Positions 8,816-17,293 of a DNA stretch of 64,000 nt are shown in pieces. The DNA comes from Pseudomonas khavaziana (GTDB taxonomy: Bacteria > Pseudomonadota > Gammaproteobacteria > Pseudomonadales > Pseudomonadaceae): the NCBI RefSeq assembly GCF_019145205.1, contig NZ_JAHSTT010000014.1, positions 78,062 to 142,061 on the forward strand, in the 5' to 3' direction. The notes below the pieces were generated by a model. It had not been told where the DNA came from. It did not search any database and worked only from the letters and a program-made list of their open reading frames with translations. Each line of letters starts with the position of its first letter. Positions within the stretch are counted from its first letter, which is position 1. Both the position numbers and the translations under genes were made by a program.

Positions 8816-9706
8816 TTACTTATCGCGAATCGAGAAATTGGCCATGTGCTCCAGGCCCTTGATCAGTGCCGAGTGGTCCCAGTTACCGCCGCCAATGGCC
8901 GTGCAGGTGCTGAACACTTGCTGGGTGCCGGCGGTGTTCGGCAGGTTGATCCCCAGTTCCTTGGCGCCGGCCAAGGCCAGGTTCAGGTCCTTCTGGTGCA
9001 GGTTGATGCGGAAACCCGGATCGAAGGTGCCCTTGATCATGCGTTCGCCGTGAACTTCCAGAATCTTCGACGACGCAAAGCCGCCCATCAGCGCTTCGCG
9101 CACCTTGGCCGGGTCGGCGCCGTTCTTGGAGGCGAACAGCAGCGCTTCGGCCACCGCCTGGATGTTCAGCGCGACGATGATCTGGTTGGCGACCTTGGCG
9201 GTCTGGCCATCGCCATTGCCGCCCACCAGGGTGATGTTCTTGCCCATGGCCTGGAACAGCGGCAATGCACGTTCGAATGTCTGCGGTTCGCCACCGATCA
9301 TGATACTCAAGGTGCCGGCCTTGGCGCCGACTTCACCGCCGGACACCGGTGCGTCCAGATACTGCGCGCCGGTCTCGTTGATCTTCGCCGCGAACGCCTT
9401 GGTGGCGGTGGGGGAGATCGAACTCATGTCGATCACCACTTTGTTCGGCGACAGGCCGGCGGCCACGCCGTCGGCGCGGAACAAAACGTCTTCGACCTGT
9501 GGGGTGTCCGGCACCATGACGATGATGAATTCGGCTTCTTGCGCGACTTGCTGCGGGTTGGCCAAGGCGATGGCGCCAGCATCGATCAGCGCTTGCGGGG
9601 CCTTGCCGTGATGCTCGGACAGAAACAGTTGGTGCCCCGCTTTCTGCAGGTTGGCGGCCATTGGCTGGCCCATAATGCCGGTGCCGATAAATCCGATTTT
9701 AGCCAT
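8816..9706 (-). CDS. glxR: Tartronate semialdehyde reductase (2-hydroxy-3-oxopropionate reductase)
   Basis: A 296-residue member of the beta-hydroxyacid dehydrogenase family that reduces tartronate semialdehyde to D-glycerate with NAD(P)H. Family signatures run in order: KIGFIGTGIMGQPMA (dinucleotide-binding Rossmann loop at residues 3-17), YLDAPVSGGEVGA (substrate binding) and GDGQTAKVANQ, whose lysine is the catalytic residue. The start at 9706 has AGGA ten bases upstream; a longer frame to 9772 has no support. It is flanked by REPINs on both sides and lies between hyi and ttuD, in pathway order. Confidence 0.94.
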   Translation of the reverse strand: MAKIGFIGTGIMGQPMAANLQKAGHQLFLSEHHGKAPQALIDAGAIALANPQQVAQEAEFIIVMVPDTPQVEDVLFRADGVAAGLSPNKVVIDMSSISPTATKAFAAKINETGAQYLDAPVSGGEVGAKAGTLSIMIGGEPQTFERALPLFQAMGKNITLVGGNGDGQTAKVANQIIVALNIQAVAEALLFASKNGADPAKVREALMGGFASSKILEVHGERMIKGTFDPGFRINLHQKDLNLALAGAKELGINLPNTAGTQQVFSTCTAIGGGNWDHSALIKGLEHMANFSIRDK

Positions 9707-9772
9707 GATCAAAATCCTCTTTTTTATCCGGTAGGCAGACTTGTTGAGGTCTGCCAGACACATCAGGTCCAA

Positions 9773-9862
9773 TATGGGAGGGGGCTTGCTCCCGATAGCG
9801 GTGCATCAGTCGACACACCTGTTGAATGAAAGATTGCTATCGGGAGCAAGCCCCCTCCCACA
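9773..9862. repeat. REPIN (GTGGGAGGGGG class) between hyi and glxR
   Basis: Inverted halves ATGGGAGGGGGCTTGCTCCC and GGGAGCAAGCCCCCTCCCAC. The centre (ATAGCGGTGCATCAGTCGAC) is the same as in the REPIN at 8706-8793, so the two copies are recent relatives. Confidence 0.9.
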
Positions 9863-9880
9863 GGGGTTAGGCGGTGTGTG

Positions 9881-10663
9881 TTAGAGCGCGTTATGGGTTT
9901 TGAGCCAGCCCAAACCCGCTTCGGTGGTGGTCAAGGGCTTGTACTCACAGCCAACCCAACCCGTGTAGCCAATGCGGTCCAGATGCTCGAACAGGAAGCG
10001 ATAGTTGATCTCCCCAGTCCCTGGCTCATTGCGCCCCGGGTTATCCGCCAACTGGATATGGTTGATCACACCCAGGTGCGTCGCCATGGTCCGCGCCAGG
10101 TCACCTTCCATGATCTGCATGTGGTAGATGTCGTATTGCAGGAACAGATTGTCACTGCCCACCTGCTCGCGAATCGCCAGGGCCTGGGCCGTGTTATTCA
10201 GGTAGAAGCCCGGAATATCACGGGTGTTGATCATCTCCATCACCAGCTTGATGCCCGCCGCTTGCAGCTTGTCGGCGGCGTACTTGAGGTTGGCGACAAA
10301 GGTCTTTTCCAGGATTTCGTCGTCTACGCCCTGTGGACGGATGCCCGCCAGGCAGTTGATCTGGGTATTACCCAGTACCTGGGCGTAGGCGATAGCCAAC
10401 TTGACCCCGGCGCGGAATTCCTCGACCCGGTCCGGGTGGCAGGCCAGGCCGCGCTCGCCCTTGGCCCAGTCACCGGCCGGCAAGTTGAACAGCACCTGGC
10501 TCAAGCCGTTGGCATCGAGCTGCGCCTTGATCTCGGCAGAGCTGAATTCGTATGGGAACAGGTATTCCACGCCCTCGAAGCCGGCATCGGCGGCGGCCTT
10601 GAAGCGAGCAAGGAAGTCCTGTTCGGTAAACAGCATGGACAGGTTGGCGGCAAAGCGCGGCAT
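9881..10663 (-). CDS. hyi: Hydroxypyruvate isomerase
   Basis: A 260-residue TIM-barrel enzyme of the AP-endonuclease-2 superfamily, interconverting hydroxypyruvate and tartronate semialdehyde. Family segments are RFAANLSMLF at the N-terminus, FEGVEYLFPYE, LVMEMINTRDIPG, LQYDIYHMQ, HIQLADNPGRNEPG and WVGCEYKP; the glutamates, aspartate and histidines there are the metal ligands. The ATG at 10663 has AAGGAG seven bases upstream. It starts 10 bases after the stop of gcl and is clearly co-transcribed with it. Confidence 0.94.
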   Translation of the reverse strand: MPRFAANLSMLFTEQDFLARFKAAADAGFEGVEYLFPYEFSSAEIKAQLDANGLSQVLFNLPAGDWAKGERGLACHPDRVEEFRAGVKLAIAYAQVLGNTQINCLAGIRPQGVDDEILEKTFVANLKYAADKLQAAGIKLVMEMINTRDIPGFYLNNTAQALAIREQVGSDNLFLQYDIYHMQIMEGDLARTMATHLGVINHIQLADNPGRNEPGTGEINYRFLFEHLDRIGYTGWVGCEYKPLTTTEAGLGWLKTHNAL

Positions 10664-10673
10664 AGGGTTCTCC

Positions 10674-12449
10674 TTAATCGAGCAGGGAAATGGCGGTCGG
10701 CGCGTCGTTGCCGACCAGGGCCAGGTCTTCGAATTCATTGACCGCGTTGATCTCGGTGCCCATGGAAATATTGGTCACCCGCTCCAGAATAATCTCAACG
10801 ATCACCGGCACCTTGAATTCTTCGATCATTTCCTGGGCGCGGCGCAGGGCCGGTTGGATCTGCCCCGGCTCGAACACTCGCAGGGCCTTGCAACCCAGGC
10901 CCTCGGCGACGGCCACATGGTCGACGCCATAGCCGTTGAGCTCCGGCGCATTGAGGTTGTCGAAGGACAGTTGCACGCAATAGTCCATTTCAAAGCCGCG
11001 CTGGGCCTGGCGGATCAGCCCCAGGTACGAGTTATTCACCACCACGTGGATGTACGGCAGCTTGAATTGCGCGCCCACCGCCAGTTCTTCGATCATGAAC
11101 TGGAAGTCATAGTCGCCCGACAAAGCCACTACTTTGCGGCTCGGGTCGGCCTTGACCACGCCCAACGCCGCGGGAATAGTCCAGCCCAACGGGCCGGCCT
11201 GTCCGCAGTTGATCCAGTGGCGTGGCTTGTAGACGTGCAGGAATTGCGCGCCGGCAATCTGCGACAGGCCGATGGTGCTGACGTAGCAGGTGTCTTTGCC
11301 GAACACCTGGTTCATTTCTTCATAAACACGCTGTGGCTTGACCGGCACGTTGTCGAAGTGGGTCTTGCGGTGCAAGGTGGCTTTGCGCTGCTGGCAGTCA
11401 TGCAACCAGGCGCTGCGATCCTTGAGCTTACCGGCGGCTTTCCATTCGCGGGCCACTTCGATAAACATCGTCAGTGCGCTGCCTGCGTCGGACACAATGC
11501 CCAGGTCTGGGGTAAACACGCGGCCAATCTGCGTTGGCTCGATGTCGACGTGGATGAATTTGCGCCCTTCGGTGTAGACCTCCACCGAACCGGTGTGGCG
11601 GTTGGCCCAGCGGTTGCCGATACCCAGCACCACGTCCGACTTGAGCATCGTCGCGTTGCCATAACGGTGGGAAGTTTGCAGGCCGACCATACCCACCATC
11701 AGCGGGTGATCGTCGGGAATGGTACCCCAGCCCATCAGGGTCGGGATCACCGGGATGCCAGTCAATTCAGCGAACTCCACCAGCAACTCGCTCGCGTCGG
11801 CGTTGATGACGCCGCCACCGCTCACCAGCAGTGGGCGTTCAGCCTGGTCCAGCAGCGCCAGGGCTTTCTCGACCTGGATGCGCGTGGCCAACGGCTTGGC
11901 CAAAGGCAGGGGCTGGTAGGCGTCGATGTCGAATTCGATTTCGGCCATCTGCACATCGAACGGCAGGTCGATCAGCACCGGGCCGGGGCGGCCGGAGCGC
12001 ATTTCATAGAAGGCTTTCTGGAAAGCGTAGGGCACTTGGCCGGGTTCCAGCACGGTGGTCGCCCACTTGGTCACCGGCTTGACGATGCTGGTGATGTCCA
12101 CGGCCTGGAAGTCTTCCTTGTGCATGCGAGCGCGGGGGGCTTGCCCGGTGATGCACAGGATCGGGATCGAATCGGCCGAGGCGCTGTACAAGCCGGTGAC
12201 CATGTCGGTGCCCGCTGGCCCAGAGGTGCCGATGCACACGCCGATATTACCGGCCTTGGTGCGGGTATAGCCCTCGGCCATGTGCGAGGCGCCTTCAACG
12301 TGGCGAGCAAGGACGTGATCGATGCCGCCCACCTTCTGCAAGGCCGAATACAGCGGGTTGATCGCAGCGCCTGGGATACCGAAGGCGGTATCCACACCTT
12401 CACGGCGCATCACCAGGACGGCGGCTTCGATTGCTCTCATTTTGCTCAT
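10674..12449 (-). CDS. gcl: Glyoxylate carboligase (tartronate-semialdehyde synthase)
   Basis: A 591-residue thiamine-diphosphate enzyme that joins two glyoxylates into tartronate semialdehyde, releasing CO2. The three acetolactate-synthase-like domains are visible. Residue 51 is Val (ARHVEGASHMAEG), the position where almost all other ThDP enzymes have the catalytic Glu; this is the diagnostic substitution of Gcl. The cofactor motif GDYDFQFMIEE to VVNNSYLG is near residue 450. The start at 12449 is MSKMRAIEAA. It is the first gene of the gcl-hyi-glxR-ttuD-pyk operon. Its promoter region is shared with a divergent GlcG-like gene and holds two TTGTATACAA palindromes. Confidence 0.96.
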   Translation of the reverse strand: MSKMRAIEAAVLVMRREGVDTAFGIPGAAINPLYSALQKVGGIDHVLARHVEGASHMAEGYTRTKAGNIGVCIGTSGPAGTDMVTGLYSASADSIPILCITGQAPRARMHKEDFQAVDITSIVKPVTKWATTVLEPGQVPYAFQKAFYEMRSGRPGPVLIDLPFDVQMAEIEFDIDAYQPLPLAKPLATRIQVEKALALLDQAERPLLVSGGGVINADASELLVEFAELTGIPVIPTLMGWGTIPDDHPLMVGMVGLQTSHRYGNATMLKSDVVLGIGNRWANRHTGSVEVYTEGRKFIHVDIEPTQIGRVFTPDLGIVSDAGSALTMFIEVAREWKAAGKLKDRSAWLHDCQQRKATLHRKTHFDNVPVKPQRVYEEMNQVFGKDTCYVSTIGLSQIAGAQFLHVYKPRHWINCGQAGPLGWTIPAALGVVKADPSRKVVALSGDYDFQFMIEELAVGAQFKLPYIHVVVNNSYLGLIRQAQRGFEMDYCVQLSFDNLNAPELNGYGVDHVAVAEGLGCKALRVFEPGQIQPALRRAQEMIEEFKVPVIVEIILERVTNISMGTEINAVNEFEDLALVGNDAPTAISLLD

Positions 12450-12476
12450 GGTTTTGGTGCCTCTTGCGTTTTGTAA

Positions 12477-12486
12477 TTGTATACAA
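12477..12486. promoter_or_regulatory. Palindrome TTGTATACAA, gcl-proximal copy
   Basis: A perfect 10-bp palindrome 28 bases before the gcl start codon. It has the form typical of operators of GntR/FadR-type repressors. An identical copy lies at 12605-12614. No GntR gene is in the window, so the regulator would be encoded elsewhere (inference). Confidence 0.55.
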
Positions 12487-12604
12487 GTGGTGTCGGTACA
12501 AAGTGTATTCACGGCGGGCTGCGTAGGTCAATGCATTTTATGAACGGGCCTATGCGTCTATCGGAATGGCTTTTTTCGACGTACGGAGACTTTGTTTGAA
12601 AATA

Positions 12605-12614
12605 TTGTATACAA
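12605..12614. promoter_or_regulatory. Palindrome TTGTATACAA, GlcG-proximal copy
   Basis: Second identical copy, in an AT-rich stretch upstream of the GlcG-like gene. Its centre is 128 bp from the other copy, close to twelve helical turns, a spacing that would allow looping by one repressor (inference). Confidence 0.55.
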
Positions 12615-12706
12615 AAATAAACATCATTGTGTTCTATTTGTTTGGTCGAGCATCTGAACAAACAGAACGCCAAGGCTTTACCCATAACAAGATAAGGACG
12701 GCACCT

Positions 12707-13147
12707 ATGAGCGCTTTAACCTTGAAACTCGCGACCCAACTGGCCAGTCAGGCTCTTACCGCTGGCCGCACGATTTCGGCTGCGCCGTTGACGATTGCGG
12801 TACTCGATAGCGGTGGTCACTTGATCACCTTGCAACGGGAAGACGGCGCGAGTCTGTTGCGCCCGCAAATCGCCATCGGCAAGGCCTGGGGCGCCATTGC
12901 GCTGGGCAAAGGCTCACGCCTGCTGGCATTGGACGCACAACAGCGCCCGGCATTTATCGCGGCGTTGAACAGTCTGGGGCAGGGCAGCGTGGTGCCGGCG
13001 CCCGGCGGGGTGTTGATACGGGATCAGTCGGGGAGGGTGTTGGGGGCGATCGGGATCACCGGGGATACGTCAGACATTGACGAGCAGTGCGCGATCACTG
13101 CGATTGAAGGGATGGGCCTGTTGGCAGATGCGGGGGTGTCAGCCTGA
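12707..13147 (+). CDS. GlcG/HbpS-family heme-binding-like protein
   Basis: A 146-residue single-domain protein of the GlcG/HbpS family. The family motifs are visible: PLTIAVLDSGGHLITLQREDGA, IAIGKAWGA, a G-Q-GSVVPAPGGVLI turn and LGAIGITGDTSDIDEQCA. Members near glycolate and glyoxylate genes are common, but their biochemical role is poorly settled; heme or small-molecule binding has been reported for relatives. The start at 12707 is preceded by AAGGA. It is divergent from gcl and shares its control region, so it is probably co-regulated. The same arrangement occurs in P. aeruginosa. Confidence 0.85.
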   Translation: MSALTLKLATQLASQALTAGRTISAAPLTIAVLDSGGHLITLQREDGASLLRPQIAIGKAWGAIALGKGSRLLALDAQQRPAFIAALNSLGQGSVVPAPGGVLIRDQSGRVLGAIGITGDTSDIDEQCAITAIEGMGLLADAGVSA

Positions 13148-13170
13148 TGCTGGGGTGATCTTTAGAACCC

Positions 13171-13257
13171 CATCGGGGGCAAGCCCCCTCTCACATTAGA
13201 CCGATTTCCAACATGGGAATGCGGTCCTATGTGCTTGCCCCCGATTGGCACAGGCAC
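13171..13257. repeat. Degenerate REPIN between GlcG-like and TetR genes
   Basis: ATCGGGGGCAAG at 13172 and CTTGCCCCCGAT at 13244 are perfect inverted arms, with a CCCCCTCTCACATT half next to the first. The second half has decayed. It lies between two convergent genes and may also act as terminator. Confidence 0.7.
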
Positions 13258-13266
13258 CGCGCTCTT

Positions 13267-13872
13267 TCAGTCCGGCTCACACCCCTTGAGCACCAACCGG
13301 ATAATCGTCTGCGCCGCCGCCTCATAATCGGCTTCATCCAACTTGGCCTTGCCGGTCACCGCCGAGATCTGCCAGTCAAAATCCGCATAGGTCTGGGTCG
13401 CCGCCCAGATGCTGAACATCAGGTGATTAGGGTCGATAGCCGCAATCAACCCACGGTCCACCCAGTTCTGGATGCAATCGATATTGTGCTTGGCCTGGGC
13501 GTTGAGCTGTTCAACCTGCTCGGCGCTCAGGTGTGGTGCGCCGTGCATGATTTCGCTGGCAAACACCTTGGAGGCAAATGGCAGGTCGCGGGAAATGCGG
13601 ATTTTCGAGCGGATGTAGTTGCTCAGCACTTCCTTGGGCTCGCCGTCCGGGTTGAACGGCGTGGAGGCGGCCAGGATCGGCTCGATAATGCTCTCGAGCA
13701 CCTCGCGGTAGAGGTTGTCCTTAGACTTGAAGTAGTAATAGACGTTGGGCTTGGGCAGCCCGGCCTTGGCGGCGATGTCGCTGGTCTTGGTCGCGGCGAA
13801 GCCCTTGTCGGCAAACTCCTCGCTTGCCGCCCGCAGGATTTTTTCTTTGTTGCGCTCGCGAATGCTGCTCAT
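13267..13872 (-). CDS. TetR-family transcriptional regulator (RutR-like)
   Basis: A 201-residue repressor with an N-terminal TetR helix-turn-helix: KEKILRAASEEFADKGF, then TSDIAAKAGLPKPNVYYYFKSKD (residues about 28-50). The C-terminal part (FASEIMHGAPHL, QTYADFDWQI) resembles the ligand domain of RutR, the pyrimidine-sensing regulator. The start at 13872 (MSSIRERN) fits the family. It is convergent with the GlcG-like gene and next to the glyoxylate cluster, as in P. aeruginosa, so purine or pyrimidine degradation products may be its ligand (inference). Confidence 0.85.
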   Translation of the reverse strand: MSSIRERNKEKILRAASEEFADKGFAATKTSDIAAKAGLPKPNVYYYFKSKDNLYREVLESIIEPILAASTPFNPDGEPKEVLSNYIRSKIRISRDLPFASKVFASEIMHGAPHLSAEQVEQLNAQAKHNIDCIQNWVDRGLIAAIDPNHLMFSIWAATQTYADFDWQISAVTGKAKLDEADYEAAAQTIIRLVLKGCEPD

Positions 13873-14006
13873 AAACCAGAGGTTTCCTTGCCGTGACAGG
13901 CGGTTGCGCATGGTAGCACCGGCCATCCGCGGGCCTCAACAATCTGCCCATAACGCCTTGCGCCGCGCTATGCTCGCCCGATCTCCCCCTTACGGATACT
14001 TGATTC

Positions 14007-14921
14007 ATGGCAGGAAGCAGCTTGTTGGTGTTGATCGACGATATCGCCGCGGTACTCGATGACGTCGCCCTGATGACAAAAATGGCGGCGAAGAAGACCG
14101 CCGGTGTGCTGGGTGACGACCTGGCGCTCAATGCCCAGCAGGTCTCCGGGGTGCGCGCCGAGCGGGAAATCCCGGTGGTGTGGGCGGTGGCCAAGGGCTC
14201 GTTTATCAACAAGTTGATCCTGGTGCCTACCGCGCTGTTGATCAGCGCCTTCGCGCCCTGGGCGGTGACGCCATTGTTGATGCTCGGTGGTGCCTACCTG
14301 TGTTTCGAAGGCTTCGAGAAACTGGCGCATAAATTCCTGCACAGCAAGGCCGAGGACAAGGCCGAGCACGCGCAATTGGTCGAAGCCGTGGCCGACCCGG
14401 CCACCGACCTGGTGGCCTTTGAAAAGGACAAGATCAAAGGCGCGATCCGCACCGACTTTATCCTCTCCGCCGAAATCATTGCCATCACTCTGGGCACCGT
14501 GGCCGACGCACCGTTGATGCAGCAGGTGGTAGTGCTGTCGGGCATCGCGATCGTCATGACCGTGGGTGTGTATGGGCTGGTGGCGGGTATCGTCAAGCTT
14601 GACGACCTGGGGCTGTGGTTGACCCAGAAGCCGGGCCAGGTAGCACGCCGTATCGGCGGTGCCATTTTGCGCGCCGCGCCGTACATGATGAAAAGCCTTT
14701 CGGTGATCGGTACGGCGGCGATGTTCATGGTTGGTGGCGGCATCCTCACCCATGGTGTGCCGGTGGTGCATCACTGGATTGAATCAGTGAGCCAAAGCAC
14801 CGGGGCGCTGGCGTGGTTGATGCCGACGTTGCTGAATGCGGTGGCGGGCATTATTGCCGGGGCCGCTGTGTTGGCGGTGGTCAGTGTGGTTGGCAAAAGT
14901 TGGAAAGCAGTCAGGGCTTAA
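14007..14921 (+). CDS. DUF808 / YedI-family inner-membrane protein
   Basis: A 304-residue protein matching the DUF808 (YedI) family: MAGSSLLVLIDDIAAVLDDVA at the start, then TAGVLGDDLALNAQQVSG, several hydrophobic segments (LVPTALLISAFAP, LLMLGGAYLCFEGFEKL) and a conserved KIKGAIRTDFILSAEIIAITLG. The function is unknown; it is an integral membrane protein. It is a single gene, divergent from the TetR regulator, ending at a strong bidirectional terminator. Confidence 0.9.
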   Translation: MAGSSLLVLIDDIAAVLDDVALMTKMAAKKTAGVLGDDLALNAQQVSGVRAEREIPVVWAVAKGSFINKLILVPTALLISAFAPWAVTPLLMLGGAYLCFEGFEKLAHKFLHSKAEDKAEHAQLVEAVADPATDLVAFEKDKIKGAIRTDFILSAEIIAITLGTVADAPLMQQVVVLSGIAIVMTVGVYGLVAGIVKLDDLGLWLTQKPGQVARRIGGAILRAAPYMMKSLSVIGTAAMFMVGGGILTHGVPVVHHWIESVSQSTGALAWLMPTLLNAVAGIIAGAAVLAVVSVVGKSWKAVRA

Positions 14922-14933
14922 ACCTTGCGGGCA

Positions 14934-14965
14934 CAAAAAAGGCCATTCAATCGAATGGCCTTTTT
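14934..14965. terminator. Bidirectional terminator
   Basis: GGCCATTC / GAATGGCC gives an 8-bp perfect stem with a 4-base loop, flanked by an A run and a T run. It serves the yedI-like gene from the left and the mlaA-like gene from the right. Confidence 0.9.
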
Positions 14966-14978
14966 GATGACGCTGGGT

Positions 14979-15767
14979 TTACTCGGCAATCTGCAACTTG
15001 CGCGATTCGGTATAGATATACCGCACCTTCTCATATTCAAACGGCGAGTTCATCTGCCCATAGCGGAAGCTGGTCTGGTAGCGCTTATCTACCGCGCGCA
15101 GGGCCCAGATTTCCGGGTGATTGGAGCTGACTTCTGACACGTTGAGGAAGTTGATCTGGGTCTCGGCGCTGTAGTCGACGATCAGGCCGGTGGTGTCGCG
15201 CAGGTTCGACGGGCCGAAGATCGGCAGGACCACGTAGGCGCCGCCGGGCACGCCGTAGAAGCCCAGGGTCTGGCCGAAGTCTTCACTCTGGCGCGGCAGG
15301 CCCATGGCGGTGGCCGGGTCCCATAGGCCGGCGACGCCGATGGTGGTGTTGACCAGCAAGCGCCCGGTGGTTTCCAGGGAGCGGTGGCCCTTAAGCTGCA
15401 GCAGGCTGTTCAACAGGTTGGGTACATCGCCCAGGTTGTTGAAGAAGTTGCTCACGCCGGTACGCAGGAAGCTTGGCGTGACATAGCGGTAGCCATTCAC
15501 CACCGGCAGGAACACCCATTGGTCGAAGCGATAGTTGAAGTGGTAGACGCGGCGGTTCCACGACTCCAGCGGGTCATACACGTTAAGGGCGGTCAGCGAT
15601 GAACGCTCGAACTCGCGCTGGTCCAGGCCGGGGTTGAACTTGAGCTTGGTCAGCGGCTCCTTGAAGCCGTCGGTACCGACCTTGACCGGTTCATGGGCCT
15701 TGCTGTTGTCGGCATTGGCCGCGCCTGTGCACATCAGTGCGGCAAGCAGCAAAAGATATTTAGCCAC
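14979..15767 (-). CDS. MlaA/VacJ-family phospholipid-transport protein
   Basis: A 262-residue envelope protein of the MlaA family, which removes misplaced phospholipids from the outer leaflet of the outer membrane. Signatures: DPLESWNRRVYHFNYRFDQW, PSFLRTGVSNFFNNLGD, INTTIG-type GVAGLWDPA and FGQTLGFYGVPGGAYVVLP. The N-terminus (LLLAALMCTGAANA|D) is a signal peptide, but the residues before the cysteine (A-L-M-C) do not form a good lipobox, unlike classic MlaA lipoproteins, so it may be released by signal peptidase I. It overlaps the upstream hydrolase gene by eight bases. The remaining Mla genes are not in the window. Confidence 0.88.
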   Translation of the reverse strand: MAKYLLLLAALMCTGAANADNSKAHEPVKVGTDGFKEPLTKLKFNPGLDQREFERSSLTALNVYDPLESWNRRVYHFNYRFDQWVFLPVVNGYRYVTPSFLRTGVSNFFNNLGDVPNLLNSLLQLKGHRSLETTGRLLVNTTIGVAGLWDPATAMGLPRQSEDFGQTLGFYGVPGGAYVVLPIFGPSNLRDTTGLIVDYSAETQINFLNVSEVSSNHPEIWALRAVDKRYQTSFRYGQMNSPFEYEKVRYIYTESRKLQIAE

Positions 15768-17058
15768 GGAAGAACTCCAGCATGGCGTCGGCGTTGACGC
15801 GGTAATTGAGGTTGCCGCAGTGGCCGCCCAGCGGGTAGACGGTCAAGCGATCGCCGAAAGTTTTACGCAGGAACCCCAGGTCGCCCGGGCCGAGGATCAC
15901 GTCGTCGGCGTTGTGCATCACGGCGATTTTCGGGCTGTCGCGCAGGTAGTCCTTGAGAGCGTACAAGCTGACCTGATCGATCAGTTGCAGCAGGCTGCCG
16001 CCGTCGGAACGGGCGCGCCACATCGGGATCACTTGTTCGGTGAGATAGCAGTCGAAGTCGCATTGCAGGGCACGCTTGAGGAACGGCGTGAGGCTGGTGC
16101 CTTCAGTGATCGGGTATTTGGGCGGGATGATCAGGCCGCGGCGATTGATCAGGTCCGAGGTAAAGGCGATGTCGGCAGCCGAAAAGCGGAACGAAGTGCC
16201 GATCAACATGGCCATCTGTTCGTTGCTCAGGTGCTGCTTGGACTGCTGGAAGTCATAGAGCAGCGCATCGTTGAGGTCGATGTAGCCTTTTTGCTGGAAG
16301 TAGCGGGTCAGTTTGCTCAACACCAGCTCATAGAAGGTGGTGGTGTTGTTGATGCCCTTGACCTCGGTCTGTACCAATTTGTCGAGGTTGGTAATCGAGG
16401 TATAGAGGTTGACCGGCGGGTTGAGCAGCAGCACTTTCTTGAAGTTGAAGCTGCGGCGGGTTTCATCCAGCTTGCTGACAAACGCCGCATCCAGGGCGCC
16501 CAGACTGTAGCCGGTGAGGTAGAAGTCGGTCACTGGCAACGAGGCATTTTGTGCACGCACAGCTTGCATCACGCGGTACATGTCTTCGGCGTCCTCCTGG
16601 GTGATGCCCGGGGTGGCGAAGCGCGAAGCGGCGCTGATGAAGTCGAAGCTGGTGGGCGATGACAACTGCACCACATGGTAGCCGGCCTGGTAATACAGCT
16701 TCTTCAGGTATTCGTTGATGCTGCTGTCGAACCGCGCACCGGTGCCCGCGATCAGGAAGATCAGCGGCGCAGCGCGGTCCTGCTTGGCGATGCGGTAGGT
16801 GAGTTTCTTCACCGCCCAGAAATTGTCCGGCAGGCTGAACTCGCGCTCGGGGCGCATATTCAGGGTGTAGTCGGATTGGTTGATCTCATCATCGGTCGGC
16901 AAGGTTGGTCGAAGATCGGGAGGCGTGGTGGCAATGGTGGCTTCGAACGGGTTGGTCAAAGGGTAGCCATAGCTGGCCTGGTCGATATCGACGGCCAGTG
17001 CTGACGCACTCAAAAATAGGCTGCCCAGCAAGGCAGCACAGCGCAAGGAACGGAGCAT
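15760..17058 (-). CDS. Secreted alpha/beta-hydrolase-fold protein coupled to mlaA-like gene
   Basis: A 432-residue protein with a signal peptide (LFLSASALA|VD). The hydrolase fold shows an oxyanion segment LIAGTGARFD near residue 104, the nucleophile elbow GYSLGA with Ser185, a late NADDVILGPGD acid and GGHCGN near residue 415 as histidine. Between them is a helical insertion of about 150 residues. It could be a periplasmic lipase or esterase; similar genes are sometimes called serine/threonine kinase in databases, for which I see no motif. The 8-bp overlap with the downstream mlaA-like gene implies translational coupling and a shared role in envelope lipids (inference). Confidence 0.75.
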   Translation of the reverse strand: MLRSLRCAALLGSLFLSASALAVDIDQASYGYPLTNPFEATIATTPPDLRPTLPTDDEINQSDYTLNMRPEREFSLPDNFWAVKKLTYRIAKQDRAAPLIFLIAGTGARFDSSINEYLKKLYYQAGYHVVQLSSPTSFDFISAASRFATPGITQEDAEDMYRVMQAVRAQNASLPVTDFYLTGYSLGALDAAFVSKLDETRRSFNFKKVLLLNPPVNLYTSITNLDKLVQTEVKGINNTTTFYELVLSKLTRYFQQKGYIDLNDALLYDFQQSKQHLSNEQMAMLIGTSFRFSAADIAFTSDLINRRGLIIPPKYPITEGTSLTPFLKRALQCDFDCYLTEQVIPMWRARSDGGSLLQLIDQVSLYALKDYLRDSPKIAVMHNADDVILGPGDLGFLRKTFGDRLTVYPLGGHCGNLNYRVNADAMLEFFRG

Positions 17059-17293
17059 GACTTAATCCCTAAGAGGAAACGTGCTGAATGAAGTTCGCAG
17101 GCTATGACCACCGCCTTGTCACCGAAGTGCCAGCACTCGGCACGAAAAGTCGGAAAAAACGTAGGAATCGGGGGTAATAGTAGCGAGACGATACACTTTG
17201 CCACGCCTTGTTGAACAGATATCTGCGCGAACACCTTGCTAACGGCCGCCGTGGGATTAAGCTGAGCGCCGTTTTTGCCTATCGGAGTGCCCC

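Noticed and set aside
15760..17058. Annotation of this gene as a serine/threonine kinase
   Set aside because: No kinase motifs; a signal peptide and hydrolase nucleophile elbow are visible.
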